Shown here piece by piece: positions 1 through 9,825 of a stretch of DNA of 64,000 nt. Each line of letters opens with the position of its first letter. The stretch's first letter is position 1. The stretch covers positions 31,878,001 to 31,942,000 of the forward strand of contig CM042043.1 of the NCBI GenBank assembly GCA_023525975.1, in the 5' to 3' direction. The DNA comes from Smallanthus sonchifolius. Taxonomy: Eukaryota > Streptophyta > Magnoliopsida > Asterales > Asteraceae. The notes beneath the pieces are model-generated. The model saw only the letters and a program-made list of their open reading frames with translations. It had not been told where the DNA came from and ran no database searches. Both the position numbers and the translations under genes were made by a program.

Positions 1-1789
1 CATCAAAATAAACAACTTCTTGTAATTTACAATCAATTTTATCATTCACTTTTGGAACAGAAGTTTGACAAACAGACCTTTTCAAAGAAGAACCATTTTT
101 ATTATTTTGAAAAACATTATTTGATATATTATTTTCAGATTCAGATGTTTCCAAAATTTTCTTTAATTTTCTGTTTCTTCTTCTTTTTTGAGGTCTAGAC
201 AATTTAACCTCTTGAAAAGAATCTTTTGAAATCCCAACTTTTGGAATCTCAAGTTTCTCTTTGCATACAAAATATTTAGCATTCAATGTATTCTGTTGTT
301 TAAATCCAGGGGATTTAACAAAAGATCGACCAGGCATATTTTTCTCCAAACTAGAAGACGACTTTCCCTCATCTTTTCTTTTCAGAATCTTCACCACTTT
401 CGGTTGTGAAGGAACAGTCTTCATTTTACCCTGATTCTTGTATGGACAATTAATCAAAATATGACCAGCCTCATTGCAATGAAAAGACACTCTTCTTTCT
501 TGATAACTTCTGAAATAAGATGTTTTCTTTGAATTTGAAGAACCATCAGAAGAATAAGCTTGGGAGGAATGCTCAGAACAATTTATTGGCTTATTTGGAA
601 CATAGGTCTGTTTTGGCATCTTTGAAGAATTTACTTTTTGATATCCAGCTGCAACAAACCCACTTGACTGTAAGATTGGAGAAAGTTTAGTTGGAACCAC
701 TTTCACCTCTTCAGGTTCAGTCAAAATGCATCTATCCCGAGTAACATTCTTCACAACTTTTGGTTCATCAATTTTCACTTCTTTCGGAATGCCTTCAACC
801 TTTGAATCATCAAACATCTCATCCTCTGTATCAGAATCATACACCATGTCTTCACCCGTCACTAGATTTACTTTTAATACTGTCTTGGGATCAATTTCCT
901 CTTCATTAATGATTTCAGGCTCAACCACATAATTTGCATTGAACGGTGGAGGAACAAACCCAATACCAGCAACCCTTTTTGTGGGATCAGCATTAGCATT
1001 GAAATAATCCAAAACTACAGATGAATTCGTAAACTGTTCCAGTTTTCTATGTAATTTTATTACCTCAGATTCTTTTTCAGAAATCTCCTTGTTCTTTTGG
1101 GCAACAACTTCATTTCATTTTTCGATTTCAGCATAAGCCATATCTAGATGATAACCCTGATCTTTGTATTTTAACCCAAGAGAATTTAAGTCTCTTTTCA
1201 AAGACTCAATTTTATCAATGCACAGTTTATCATTATCTTTCGGTTTCTGATTAACTGAATGCATTGATTTCATATCACAAATCAAGTTTGTGTTATCATC
1301 CATGACTTTTTGCAGTTTATCTTTAACAGAAATGCAATTAGAACAATATATATGACAAACAGAGTCTTTTACCTTAGACGTATCAGACATGTCTGCCATG
1401 AATACTTTGGCAATTGGAATATTCTCTGAGTCATCACCAACTGAAGCATTTTCTGCAAGAACAATTTCTTCCTTATCAACCCCTGACGCAACATCAGAAT
1501 CAATACTTTGCCCTCTTTCTTCCTCATCATCAACACTTGGAACACTATCACCATCACACGAATCATCACTAGAACTTTCATCATCAGTAGACTCTTCTGG
1601 TTTTTCTGAATGAATTTCTGCAACAAAAGCCTGACTCACAGCACCCACCAAATCTTCCAGATGAATGCCCCAATCATAATTTTCATCGTTTTGAGCAACC
1701 AAAGCTGATCATGCAGATGCATGATTTGGATTACCAGAAGGACCATGATTTTGATTACCAGATGAACCATGTGACTGATTCCTATTATG
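1..1789 (-). pseudogene. copia A Gag-Pol linker with second zinc knuckle (partial, stops)
   Basis: This continues the Gag frame past its stop. Directly after Gag comes a Gly/Asn/His-rich stretch with repeats of the type HGSSGN and HGPSGN, then an acidic Asp/Glu/Ser block (about 1480-1600), a likely coiled coil (about 1117-1300), and a second knuckle-like motif near 447-493 reading HCNEAGHILINC. The first cysteine of a CX2C pair is missing there, so this knuckle is probably not functional. In-frame TGA codons lie near 1708 and at 1115-1117. The reading frame is otherwise open to the window edge. Two zinc knuckles separated by an acidic coiled linker are also seen in copia M of this window. No protease motif (DSG) is reached. 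Confidence 0.75.
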
Positions 1790-3034
1790 CTAAAAGTTAG
1801 ACTGCTTCTTTTGAGAATCAAATTCTACCTTTGGTTTCACACACTCCTTAGCAAAGTGACCATACTCTTGGCAGTTGTAACACCTAACTTTGCTCTTATC
1901 AAAACCCATACGCGATCGACTATTTGAACCAATATATTTTCTGCCAGTTCTCTTCAAGAAATCTTTAGCTTGTCGCATTAACATGGCCATATTCCATTGG
2001 ATATTCATTTCTTCCAGATCAACAGGGTCAATCTGTCTGAAATCTTCTTCTATAACCTCAGGATCATGTATTTTACCTCCAATGAAATTTTCATATGATG
2101 CCATGAATGAAGAAAACATAGCAAGATAATCATCAGCAACTTTCTGATTCACATGAGATCCAGATGATGTTGAAGCAGTAGTAGCAGAAAATCCAGAATG
2201 GCTTGAATGACCAGAATAAATTGGAACACCAGAACACTGATCATTTGAAGACTCTTGAGCATCACCAGAAAAGAATGCCACTCCAGTACCAGATTTACCA
2301 GCAGATTTGGCAAAATACATTGAGGGATCCTGGATATGCTCCATATTAGTCTTTTTCTTCTTCATATTAATGTCATGTGACTGAATCTTCCCTAGGACTT
2401 CTTCAAGAGACATGGTTTTGTACTTAACATTTTCTTTGATCAAAACCGTATACACATCAAACTTTGATGGTAAAGCCTCCAAGAATTTATCATTGATTTC
2501 CTCAGTCTCATATACCACAGATGCACTAGCCAGTTCACTAAGAAGATGATAGAATCTTGTAGCAAGATCATCCAAAGATTCATTTTGAAAATGTTTAAAG
2601 ACTAGGAACTGCTTGTTTAGTAACTCCTTTCTACTCTTCTTCACATCCAAACTACCTTCACACCTTTTCTGTAATGCTTCCCACAGTTGTTGAGAAGACT
2701 TGAACTGTTTAAAACTGTGATAAATTTCCTTTGGAAGAGACATAGAAATGCTAGCCATTGCTTTCTTTTCTCGATCAAATAACATCTTCTCTTCAGTAGT
2801 TAATGCTGACACCGGCTTCGGAACATCATCCTTTCCCATCCATGAATAAGTAGGATGCGTATATCCTTCCAAAATCGGAATCCACAAACTAGTATCGGTA
2901 AAAGATACGAACTGGTCAAACCGATCTTTCCAATTTGAATAATCAGCTAGATTCAGCAACTTTGGAGGTTTTTGAGATGTACCAATCTCATTGTCATAAT
3001 TGAACATGTTTGTAACTTGAACCATATTTGCCAT
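1790..3034 (-). CDS. gag: copia A Gag (capsid and nucleocapsid)
   Basis: A 414-residue Gag, the structural protein that forms the cytoplasmic virus-like particle and packages element RNA. It starts at an ATG (MANMVQ) about 540 bp inside the primer-binding site. Residues about 25-230 match the UBN2-type copia Gag fold: the N-terminal PKLLNLADYSNWKDRF, the QLWEALQKRCEG helix, and SLDDLATRFYHLLSEL. A zinc knuckle CYNCQEYGHFAKEC (CX2CX4HX4C, complete) lies at about residues 385-398. The C-terminus at QKKQSNF is a TAG that interrupts the longer Gag-linker frame, so the natural product was probably longer. The UBN2 assignment is from memory of the family; the knuckle is directly visible. Confidence 0.85.
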   Translation of the reverse strand: MANMVQVTNMFNYDNEIGTSQKPPKLLNLADYSNWKDRFDQFVSFTDTSLWIPILEGYTHPTYSWMGKDDVPKPVSALTTEEKMLFDREKKAMASISMSLPKEIYHSFKQFKSSQQLWEALQKRCEGSLDVKKSRKELLNKQFLVFKHFQNESLDDLATRFYHLLSELASASVVYETEEINDKFLEALPSKFDVYTVLIKENVKYKTMSLEEVLGKIQSHDINMKKKKTNMEHIQDPSMYFAKSAGKSGTGVAFFSGDAQESSNDQCSGVPIYSGHSSHSGFSATTASTSSGSHVNQKVADDYLAMFSSFMASYENFIGGKIHDPEVIEEDFRQIDPVDLEEMNIQWNMAMLMRQAKDFLKRTGRKYIGSNSRSRMGFDKSKVRCYNCQEYGHFAKECVKPKVEFDSQKKQSNF

Positions 3035-3089
3035 GTTTTAAAAAAAAATTTCTGAAAAATTTCCAAGTATTGAGCAGTCTTACCCTCAG

Positions 3090-3260
3090 GCGAACTTAAT
3101 AAGTTCGCTTTAGTGAGTACTAAGCGAACTTGAGATCAAGCGAACAAGACAAGTTCGCTTAAGGAGGAAATCCGGTAAGTTCGCTTAACAATGAAGTTCG
3201 CTTAAAATGTGAGAAGAGAACTTAATAAGTTCGCTTGCACAGGAACTAGCAAGTTCGCTT
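3090..3260. repeat. GCGAACTT/AAGTTCGC palindrome cluster in leader of copia A
   Basis: The leader between primer-binding site and Gag holds at least two full palindromes, GCGAACTTAATAAGTTCGC (3090-3108) and GCGAACAAGACAAGTTCGC (3140-3158), plus several half sites reading AAGTTCGCTT up to about 3260. The same motif is repeated in the LTR of this element and I did not see it in any other element here. Each full copy could form a hairpin with 7-8-nt arms and a 3-nt centre in the element RNA. Confidence 0.85.
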
Positions 3261-3574
3261 AAACTGCTGTAACAAACACAGAGGAATCTTTACCCAAACA
3301 CGAACCAAGAACTTCAAAAATCATGATTTCTCAGCGAATTGATGGAATTTAAGGAAATTGAACCGTAGGATTATGAATTTTATCAAATAGAACACTTCTA
3401 TCGGACTAATTTCGTCAAAATCACTTCCAAAAACACGAATTCAGCAGAGAAACGATCGTCAAGAACTTGAAAAACTCCGTTGATGCAGAAACTTCAAAAA
3501 TGTTGAATTTCTTGTCGAATTGTACACAAAACCGTCACTAATCACCGAGAATCATACTTAATTCACGAGCATAA

Positions 3575-3586
3575 GCTCTGATACCA
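3575..3586 (-). other. primer-binding site, initiator tRNA-Met
   Basis: On the minus strand this reads TGGTATCAGAGC, complementary to the 3' end of plant initiator tRNA-Met, the usual Ty1/copia primer. It sits 3 nt inside the LTR boundary and fixes the element orientation as leftward. Confidence 0.95.
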
Positions 3587-3589
3587 CTT

Positions 3590-4079
3590 GTAGGTCCAGG
3601 TAACTCAACTACTGATCGAACTCGTAATCTGACGTTGCTATAACACGAAGTGCGGAATCCTTCATGTTAACATTTGTATACTAACCGACAGTTGAACAAC
3701 ACGCGTAAATAAACTTCTCGATTATATTCCAATTCATAATGGTTTACAGACTCAATCAGACAAATCTATCTCTCGGTTCTCTCTGTTCTGTCTTATGTCT
3801 AATGACTCTGTAAACACATATATATAGAAAACTAACCTGCTGTAAGCGAACTTATTAAGTTCGCCTGAAACAGACTAAGCGAACTTAACAAGTTCGCCTC
3901 AGTAAGACCTAAGCGAACTTATTAAGTTCGCCTCTGGTAGAGCAGGCGAACTTAACAAGTTCGCCTCTAGGCTCACTTGTAAAAACACTTGGCAACTTTA
4001 GACAATTACATAACAAAAACATAAAGACATAAAATCTAACTATTACAAGCTTTTGTCATTACAAATCTATGTCCTAACA
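3590..4079 (-). repeat. 5' LTR of copia A
   Basis: The LTR is 490 bp. In element sense it begins TGTTAGGACATAG and ends CCTGGACCTACA, giving the canonical TG...CA ends. It lies next to the primer-binding site. A TATATATAGAAA tract near 3819-3830 in window sense, just beside the palindrome array, may mark the promoter region. The partner LTR is outside the window. Confidence 0.9.
3846..3964. repeat. regular array of four 19-nt palindromes in LTR of copia A
   Basis: Four copies start at 3846, 3879, 3913 and 3946, so the spacing is 33, 34 and 33 bp. Copies alternate GCGAACTTATTAAGTTCGC and GCGAACTTAACAAGTTCGC. Both have 8-nt arms around a 3-nt centre. The spacers differ in sequence while the palindromes are kept, which argues for selection or repeated homogenisation of the palindrome. 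Confidence 0.95.
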
Positions 4080-5684
4080 GTTGTGGTTGTCCTCCACCCT
4101 GCACATTAGCACCCTGAAAGTTAGGATTTATTTGATTAGAGCATTACCATACCTGAGTAAAGGGTGATTTCTGAGTCTTGGATAAGAGTGTGTAGCAGTG
4201 GCCTTGTCTCCTCCAAGTTGATTCACTTCTTCAGGCTTTGTTTGCTTTCTTGGGCAGTTTGCTAACACATGCCCCAACTCTTCACATCCGTCACATACTG
4301 GATAAGATTGGTTCACATTTGCCACCTCTTTACCACTCGGCTTACCAAGACGTGCCATTTGAATCTCCATGGCATCTAACTGCTTTTGCATCTCATAATC
4401 AACCGACTTCACTGATGAAGTTAACTTTCCCCTCCTGCTTGCATTAGCCTGTGTTTTGGATAACACCGCCATTCTCTTAAGTATGTCCCAATCCTCATCA
4501 ACATGGTTATAGAAAAATGATCCATTACTGGTAGAGTTAACATCTCTGACATCCTCAGGCAGAAGGCCATCATAGAATGCCTGGATCAATTCCAAATTCT
4601 CTATACCATGGTGTGGGAAACTCCTCAATAATTCTTTAAACCTCTTGAAAGCTTCAGAGAATGGCTCCCCTGACTGTTGCCTGAAATCTCTGATGGCAGA
4701 TCTGGCCTCATTAGTCTTGTGTGGTGAGAAGTACTCATCCAAGAACTGTTGTTGAAGCTCTGCCCAAGTAGCAATACTAGCAGACGGTAGAGAAAGGAAC
4801 CATTTTTTAGCACGGTCCTTTAGTAAAAATTGGAAGAGTACCAACTTCACCTCGTCTGTAGTAAACCCCTGACCACCGATGGTTCCACATGTGGCCTCAT
4901 ACTCTGATAAGTGCGTGTAGGGCTCCTCAGTAGCTCTCCCAAAGAAATGTGGGAGGATCCCTAGACATTCCGGTCTGATCTCAAATGCGTCTCCCCTACG
5001 AACTGGTGGAATTACGGGGGAAGCGTTTAGGGCTAAGGCAGGTCAAAAGTGACTGTCTACCCCTTGTTCATTTCTTGGCACGTTTATGTTCCTAGGCAGT
5101 TCCTCTTGATGATTTCGTCTGTTCACTTGAGGTTGCCTGTACCTGTTCTCTTGGTCAAAATTACCATGATTTCTCGGTTATTACCCATAGCCGACCCTTG
5201 GTGGTGGTTGTACCCAATTGTTCACCTTATTTATTTCTTGATTTCTGGGGTGGTGGTTTAAGTCATACCATGCTTCATCTTCATCCCAGTTCTCATGTTG
5301 AGAACGGTGTTCTGGCCCATAACTTTGTCCTGTTGACAAATTCCCATCATCCTCAAAATCTGAGTAACTTGGGTAGCTATTATATGGTTGGTTGTTATGG
5401 AATGGTGGTGGTGGTTGATTTTGTGGTTGAGGTTGTGGTTTTTCGGGCGGTTGTTGATTTGGTGGTGGTTGATTAGGAAATAGGAGGTCTGGAAAAGGTG
5501 GGACTCGTCCCACACCTTGGTTTAGATCTGGGTTTGGTGGTTGATTTTGTGACATTCTCGGACTGTCGAGTTTCTCTAAGATGGTCTGGACTTGGTTCTT
5601 TATCTTTCTGTTGGCTCTAGTGGCCTGTTCTATTTCTGGATTGAATAAAAGTGGTGACTTCCTTCCTGAATTACGAATATGCAT
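4080..5684 (-). pseudogene. gag: gypsy B gag (in-frame stops)
   Basis: The first ATG after the primer-binding site is at 5684 (MHIRNSGRKSPLLF). The same frame runs to about 4128 with two adjacent TAA codons near 5178 and a TGA near 5040. It contains a Pro/Gln/Asn-rich N-terminal third, then the Retrotrans_gag capsid core (FFGRATEEPYTHLSEYEA, then DRAKKWFLSLPSASIATW) at about 4690-4960, and a knuckle CDGCEELGHVLANC near 4250-4295 (CX2CX4HX4C). The homologous gag of element K starts MHHTRYSKKSSPLLF. After about 4128 the frame shifts and the sequence is cut by copia A. The product would be the particle protein; this copy is not functional. Confidence 0.85.
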
Positions 5685-5767
5685 AAACCTATGATCTGCA
5701 CGAATAAACAAAAGATTAGTAGCTCCGAACAAAATAATTAAAAACAAAAACACTAAGTGCACGTATT

Positions 5768-5784
5768 CCCCGACAACGGCGCCA
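5768..5784 (-). other. primer-binding site, tRNA-Asp type
   Basis: Minus strand TGGCGCCGTTGTCGGGG differs at one position from the complement of tRNA-Asp (TGGCGCCGTTGCCGGGG). It lies 3 nt inside the LTR boundary. Confidence 0.85.
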
Positions 5785-5787
5785 TTT

Positions 5788-6899
5788 TGATCGCGTTGTC
5801 AAGGTAAATCAAAAACAAGTATTATAATCCCTAGCTACCTTAAACTATAGTATAGTGGAGTAGGGTATCGTATCCAAGGGAATTGGTGGAAAGTGTTTGT
5901 TTTATAAAAATTGTTCAGGTTTTGATTAAAAAGCAAATAACTTTAACTTTGTAAAAACTATTAAGAGAAAACGGATCGCTTCCGGGTTCAGATTGCAAGT
6001 TCGGTGATTACTGGTTTGTACTTATTGGAAGTTACATAGACATAACTCATTAATCAGATTGATAAATAATTAACATTCAAATAATGACTGTATCGAACAA
6101 CGATTGTAAAACTGAATGTTTGACACAAGTTAATTACACAATACTTAATTACCAATTCAGAATACTAATCATAGATACACAAAGGTTCACGATAGATAAC
6201 CAAAAAACTGATGCATATGATAATCAAGAAACTAAACGTGTTCAATCAATCCAATCAATCCTAGAACTCAAATAATCAAACGATTACAAGAATACTAGAC
6301 CAAATCAAGTATGAACCTAGGTATATCACTTACAAGCAGATCCTACACCCGGAAACGACTTGAAGAGATTAGCCGCTCATCGATATCGTCATCGATTCTT
6401 CAAGAATTGTTCTAACTTGATCTAGCATCAAAAACTGGTAAAGATTGAAACTTTATATATGGAAATCACCTTATGGAAGCTCTGGATCATAGAATGACAA
6501 GTTAATTCGACTATAGACTCCTCCATGCTTTATAATTGAAATTAGGTTAAATTTACCGAATTTATGAATCTTCGCGTGTCACGAACTTAGGATGGATGTT
6601 CTTCGTGTGTCGCGAAGAACAAATTAGTCGGGTGGGCTTTTCAAGGCCCTCGCGTGTCGCGAAATTCTTCCTCAAACCTAAATTCCACATTTTTGACTTT
6701 TCTTGACTCTAACTTCTCCGGGGCCCGTGTATGCTACTATCCTCATGATTTTAAGCTCGTGTTTTCCCACTCACTTAGCACATTAAACCTGTAGTAGACA
6801 CAAGTACCAAACGCATATAAAACAGACTCGATATACATAGCTAAACGCTTAAAACTACAAACTTAGACTCTTATATACGGGATATTTAACCTCACATCA
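5788..6899 (-). repeat. 5' LTR of gypsy B
   Basis: The LTR is 1112 bp. In element sense it begins TGATGTGAGGTTAAATATCC and ends ACAACGCGATCA. It contains the family hairpins around 6569-6663 (CTTCGCGTGTCACGAAC, CTTCGTGTGTCGCGAAG, CTCGCGTGTCGCGAAA). The end sequences resemble the LTRs of K and J (TGATGTAGGGTTTAATAACC), so B is a related subfamily. Confidence 0.85.
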
Positions 6900-7882
6900 G
6901 TCTACCTCCCTGATTTTATGTGTTTAAAGAGTGGATAACGGATGTGAAGCAGTCGAACGCGAAGCACGAGATTAAAAAGACAAAAAGATCAAGTTTCCTA
7001 GATTTCTAGTCTTCGCGCCACGCGAAGACCTGGGCTTCAATCTTCGCGACACGCGGAGAATTAAAGTAGCGTGCTAGACTAGTTTGTCCTTCACGCCACG
7101 CGAAGGACTTGGCAAGGATGTTTGCGACACGCGAAGAACTGTTTTTACAGAAAAGTTAAGCTAAATCAGGTTTTAATCTTCAGCATCCACCATTCCATCT
7201 TACCTTCGATACCAGCCATTCCAGAGCTCCAAGAAGGCGATTTCCACTATCCTTAGGTCGGTTGTTCTTAATCTTTCATGATTGTAAGTCCTAGTACATT
7301 AGTTTTTATTATTTTTGTGAGTATGAGTAGCTAAGTCTCTTGTAGTCCTCTTCGGGTCTAGGGTTTGTGAATACTTGTAATCTCTTGAATGATTAGCTTT
7401 GGTTTGTAATCTTGATTGGCATGTTAAGCCATATGATTTCATTTATTGATTGAATGCTTTAAACTTCATTGATTGATTTCGAATTGTTGTTCAAGTCTCA
7501 ATAGTCTCGGGTTTCTTTACATCGGGGACAACTTGGGGGTTGGATTATAGTTGGTTGAGCATTGATGGTTGTGTGAGAATAAGTTTTATTTAAAACGGGT
7601 TCTCATATTATCACTGAATTCAATTGAACCGTCTGATTATATCTTTGTAATTGCTTGCTAATTATCTTGAAGTAACTTGTGATTGCGTACCCGAACCACG
7701 GAGAGGATTACCTCTCTCATTATTGTTTTAAACCCAAATTCAAATCAGTTGTTATTGTTTTCTGCCTTTGAATACTGTAACAAAGTGACACTTTCCACAA
7801 ACTTCTCGTGGATACGATACTCTACTTAGCCTTACTAGTTAAGGTGTTTAAGGATTTTTTTTTACCGACCAAACGACATCGA
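6900..7882 (+). repeat. truncated gypsy LTR (J/K family)
   Basis: Compared with the LTR of K (reverse complement of 33931-35018), this copy starts partway in, at the region CTACCTCCCAGGTTTTATGTG. It then follows the LTR to its end motif GACATCGAT. The 5' end is missing because gypsy B sits there. Hairpin motifs CTTCGCGCCACGCGAAG and ATCTTCGCGACACGCGGAG occur at about 7010-7135. After the end there is no primer-binding site, so this is a solo or broken LTR, the host of B. Confidence 0.85.
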
Positions 7883-8100
7883 TAAACCATCACGTTATCT
7901 TCAGTAGATATAACCCATACCACATAAAAAATACCCTACATTGAATTATAAAACTTTCATTAATGTCAAGAAAAAAAGTAATTAACGAACGGAAGTTATT
8001 GAGGAAAAACCAGATTATATATATACTACATGGGGTAAACTGAACCGCGTCACATGGGGAGTTTGCGAATCTCGTTACGCGCGTTGCGATGCTCACTGAG

Positions 8101-8370
8101 TGTATAAGGTAAACGTACAAAGTTGTCGCTAATCGGTTATGGAGATTGAAAAATGGATAAATTGCGACTCGAATAGTAGTTAACATTAAAAAAATTTATT
8201 AAAAAAGTTAGTATCAAGGTAAAATCAAAATAAAAATGTATAAAAGAAACGTATGAAGTTGTCGCGACTCGGTTCTAGAGATCAAAAATAGATAAATTGC
8301 GACACGAATATGAGTTAACATTGTAACGAAAAAATCGTTAAAGAAGTTAGTAACAAAGTAAAAAACTTAA
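8101..8370. repeat. 136-bp tandem duplication (two diverged copies)
   Basis: Unit 1 (from 8101) and unit 2 (from 8237) share TGTATAA, an AACGTA...AGTTGTCGC core, GGTT-TGGAGAT, GATAAATTGCGAC, AGTTAACATT and a TTAGTA-CAA-GTAAAA tail. The copies differ at many positions, so the duplication is old. Confidence 0.75.
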
Positions 8371-8551
8371 TTTGAGTAAGATTAAGGGTATATTTGACAA
8401 TTTCGAAAGGCGCAAGAAGTTCGACTAGCTCCATCGGGTAAGTCTTGCGGGTATATGCACCCGTTCCTTTTGGGTCAGAATGTCGATGGACAACGGCTCT
8501 ATAACCGTTATACATTAATAAATAAAAACTATTTTAAATGCCCAATACCAC

Positions 8552-8560
8552 TATATAAAT
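8552..8560 (+). promoter_or_regulatory. possible TATA box of a small gene start
   Basis: TATATAAAT lies 67 bp upstream of an ATG. The interval is a CA/CT-rich leader of the kind common in plant 5' UTRs. It is the only plus-strand promoter-like arrangement here outside an LTR. Weak evidence because the DNA is AT-rich. Confidence 0.35.
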
Positions 8561-8626
8561 TCATCTCCATTCAATACTTTTTACACACAAAATAACAATT
8601 ACATACTCTCAAATTTTCTTTTTACA

Positions 8627-8830
8627 ATGGATCGTAAATTATTTATTCCTCCCAATTCATCGGATGTGTTCGACTTTTACGAGGCAATTTCTCACAGATA
8701 TTGTCGCTCATGCCGAATAAGAAGACACGACAATCTCAAAAAAAGTATAGGTGCCATGTGATCGTGAACAAGCACTAGAAACATAATTGTACGTATCATG
8801 ACCCGAAAACATAATTGCGATATCGTCCCC
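8627..8830 (+). pseudogene. possible 5' remnant of a PIF/Harbinger-type nuclease gene
   Basis: An ATG opens a 44-codon frame (MDRKLFIPPNSSDVFDFYEA) ending in TGA at 8759-8761. In another frame, just across that stop, the sequence reads CDREQALE. Plant HARBI1-like nucleases commonly have a short acidic N-terminus followed by an Arg-rich segment and a DREQAH-like motif, so a frameshifted 5' remnant is plausible. No catalytic DDE domain is present; the sequence becomes AT-rich and is then cut by copia D. Alternative: chance similarity in a short frame. Confidence 0.35.
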
Positions 8831-9165
8831 GATTATTTGTTTTAAGATTCATAAATTCATGTGACATTGTCACTAATATTATTTAAATATTTAATTTATT
8901 AGATTTCCGATCTAACTGTCGTCCAAGCCGGCATGTGGTGACACGTTTGCTCGTTTTAACGTTTCACGCTATGAATAAAATTATTATTTTACTAATAATA
9001 TTAAAATAAATATTTATAATATTTTCCGTATCAAAATACATATTGGTAAAAAAACCGTACCGCTATTGTTAATCATACGAGCATCTGACGCGATTTAAAG
9101 TTCGCATACACGTACTACGCATGTATTCATCTGAACAGTCTTTCCGAAAGAATACTAATACTTAA

Positions 9166-9792
9166 TGTAGGATCGGTGTTTACAAGATGGTTCTGTTCTA
9201 GTTGAGATTGGCGGAAACAATCACAACTTAATCAAAGTAAACAAGAAACAATGATAATACTAGTAAATGCAAATTGTATTAATCTTCAAAGTTTACAAGT
9301 TATAGAGAAAACTCTAAGGAAACACACTTGTACAATAAGAAGATACAATACAGATAAAGGAACTTAGAATCAAGACAGACCCCTTGGTTCTAAGGCTCAG
9401 ATCAAACATAAGCCGTTGATCTTTGACAATTACAAGTTACACTACAATTGGTAGACAACTAAAAGACAAACTGTAGCAAACAATAATAATCAGGTCAAAA
9501 GTCTTCTTAGGAATCTTTGCAGGAGACTTTGGAAGTAGTAGCTTTGTCTTTAATCATCTGCACCAATAACATTCCTTCTACTGATAGATGTGTCAGTGGC
9601 AAATTCAAAGCTGCTTATGATTTTCCTATCAGCAGCATCAAATGTTTGATGCTGCTGAGAAGCCTATCAGCAAAAACTTTGGACTTCAGCAGATAAGGCT
9701 ATTCGCAACAACTTGTAAGTCATCCACAAAATTGTGGAGTCCGTAGCAATTGTGCTTAGAGAATTTTGTAGCCATCAGTCTTTATCTCTACA
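9166..9792 (-). repeat. 3' LTR of copia D
   Basis: 627 bp, with window-sense ends TGTAGGATCGG and TTTATCTCTACA. It is clearly the same sequence as 24210-24912 but about 75 bp shorter; the region with GCAGCAAA-type repeats (about 9590-9770) is where the copies differ in length. Confidence 0.95.
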
Positions 9793-9804
9793 AACTCCCC
9801 CTAG
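9793..9804 (-). other. polypurine tract of copia D
   Basis: Minus strand CTAGGGGGAGTT directly precedes the 3' LTR, the expected priming site for plus-strand DNA synthesis. Confidence 0.85.
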
Positions 9805-9825
9805 ACTGATGCTACCAAAACTCTC

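Larger units (their letters stand above)
1..4079 (-). mobile_element. Ty1/copia retrotransposon A, 5' part (cut by window edge)
   Basis: Reading leftwards on the minus strand this element has an LTR, an initiator tRNA-Met primer-binding site, a non-coding leader of about 540 bp, Gag, and a long Gag-Pol linker that runs off the window edge before protease, integrase or reverse transcriptase. The order and the primer-binding site are those of Ty1/copia. Its LTR end at 4079 abuts the gag of gypsy element B, so A inserted into B. The flanking 5 bp, GTTGT, would be the target duplication, but the other end lies outside the window. Coding decay is limited to three in-frame stops in about 3 kb with no frameshift, so the insertion looks fairly recent. 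Confidence 0.9.
4080..6899 (-). mobile_element. Ty3/gypsy element B, 5' LTR and gag (truncated by insertion of A)
   Basis: Reading leftwards: a 1.1-kb LTR, a tRNA-Asp-type primer-binding site and gag. The rest is displaced beyond copia A and the window edge. Gag and primer type match elements K and J in this window and place it in the Athila/Tat branch of gypsy; no chromodomain region is present to test further. B lies inside an older LTR fragment of the J/K family starting at 6900. Confidence 0.85.
7883..9165. other. unclassified older DNA left of copia D
   Basis: No retrotransposon protein is visible. It holds a two-copy tandem duplication (8101-8370), a possible promoter and short gene start (8552-8761), and AT-rich sequence from 8822 to 9160. 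It ends with CTTAA (9161-9165), the left target duplication of copia D. The same locus continues at 24913. Short ORFs on the minus strand (7890-8186, 8315-8515) show no recognisable motif and overlap the duplication, so I do not call them. Confidence 0.6.

Noticed and set aside
3846..3964. CRISPR-like array (regular repeats with different spacers)
   Set aside because: The repeats are 19-nt palindromes with 14-nt spacers inside an LTR of a plant copia element. No cas genes exist and the genome is eukaryotic.
5258..5515. His/Asn-rich ORF
   Set aside because: It is a shadow frame of the Pro/Gln-rich part of gypsy B gag.
7890..8515. Minus-strand ORFs of 98 and 66 codons
   Set aside because: They overlap a diverged tandem duplication and show no motif; the frame is not kept between duplicate copies.
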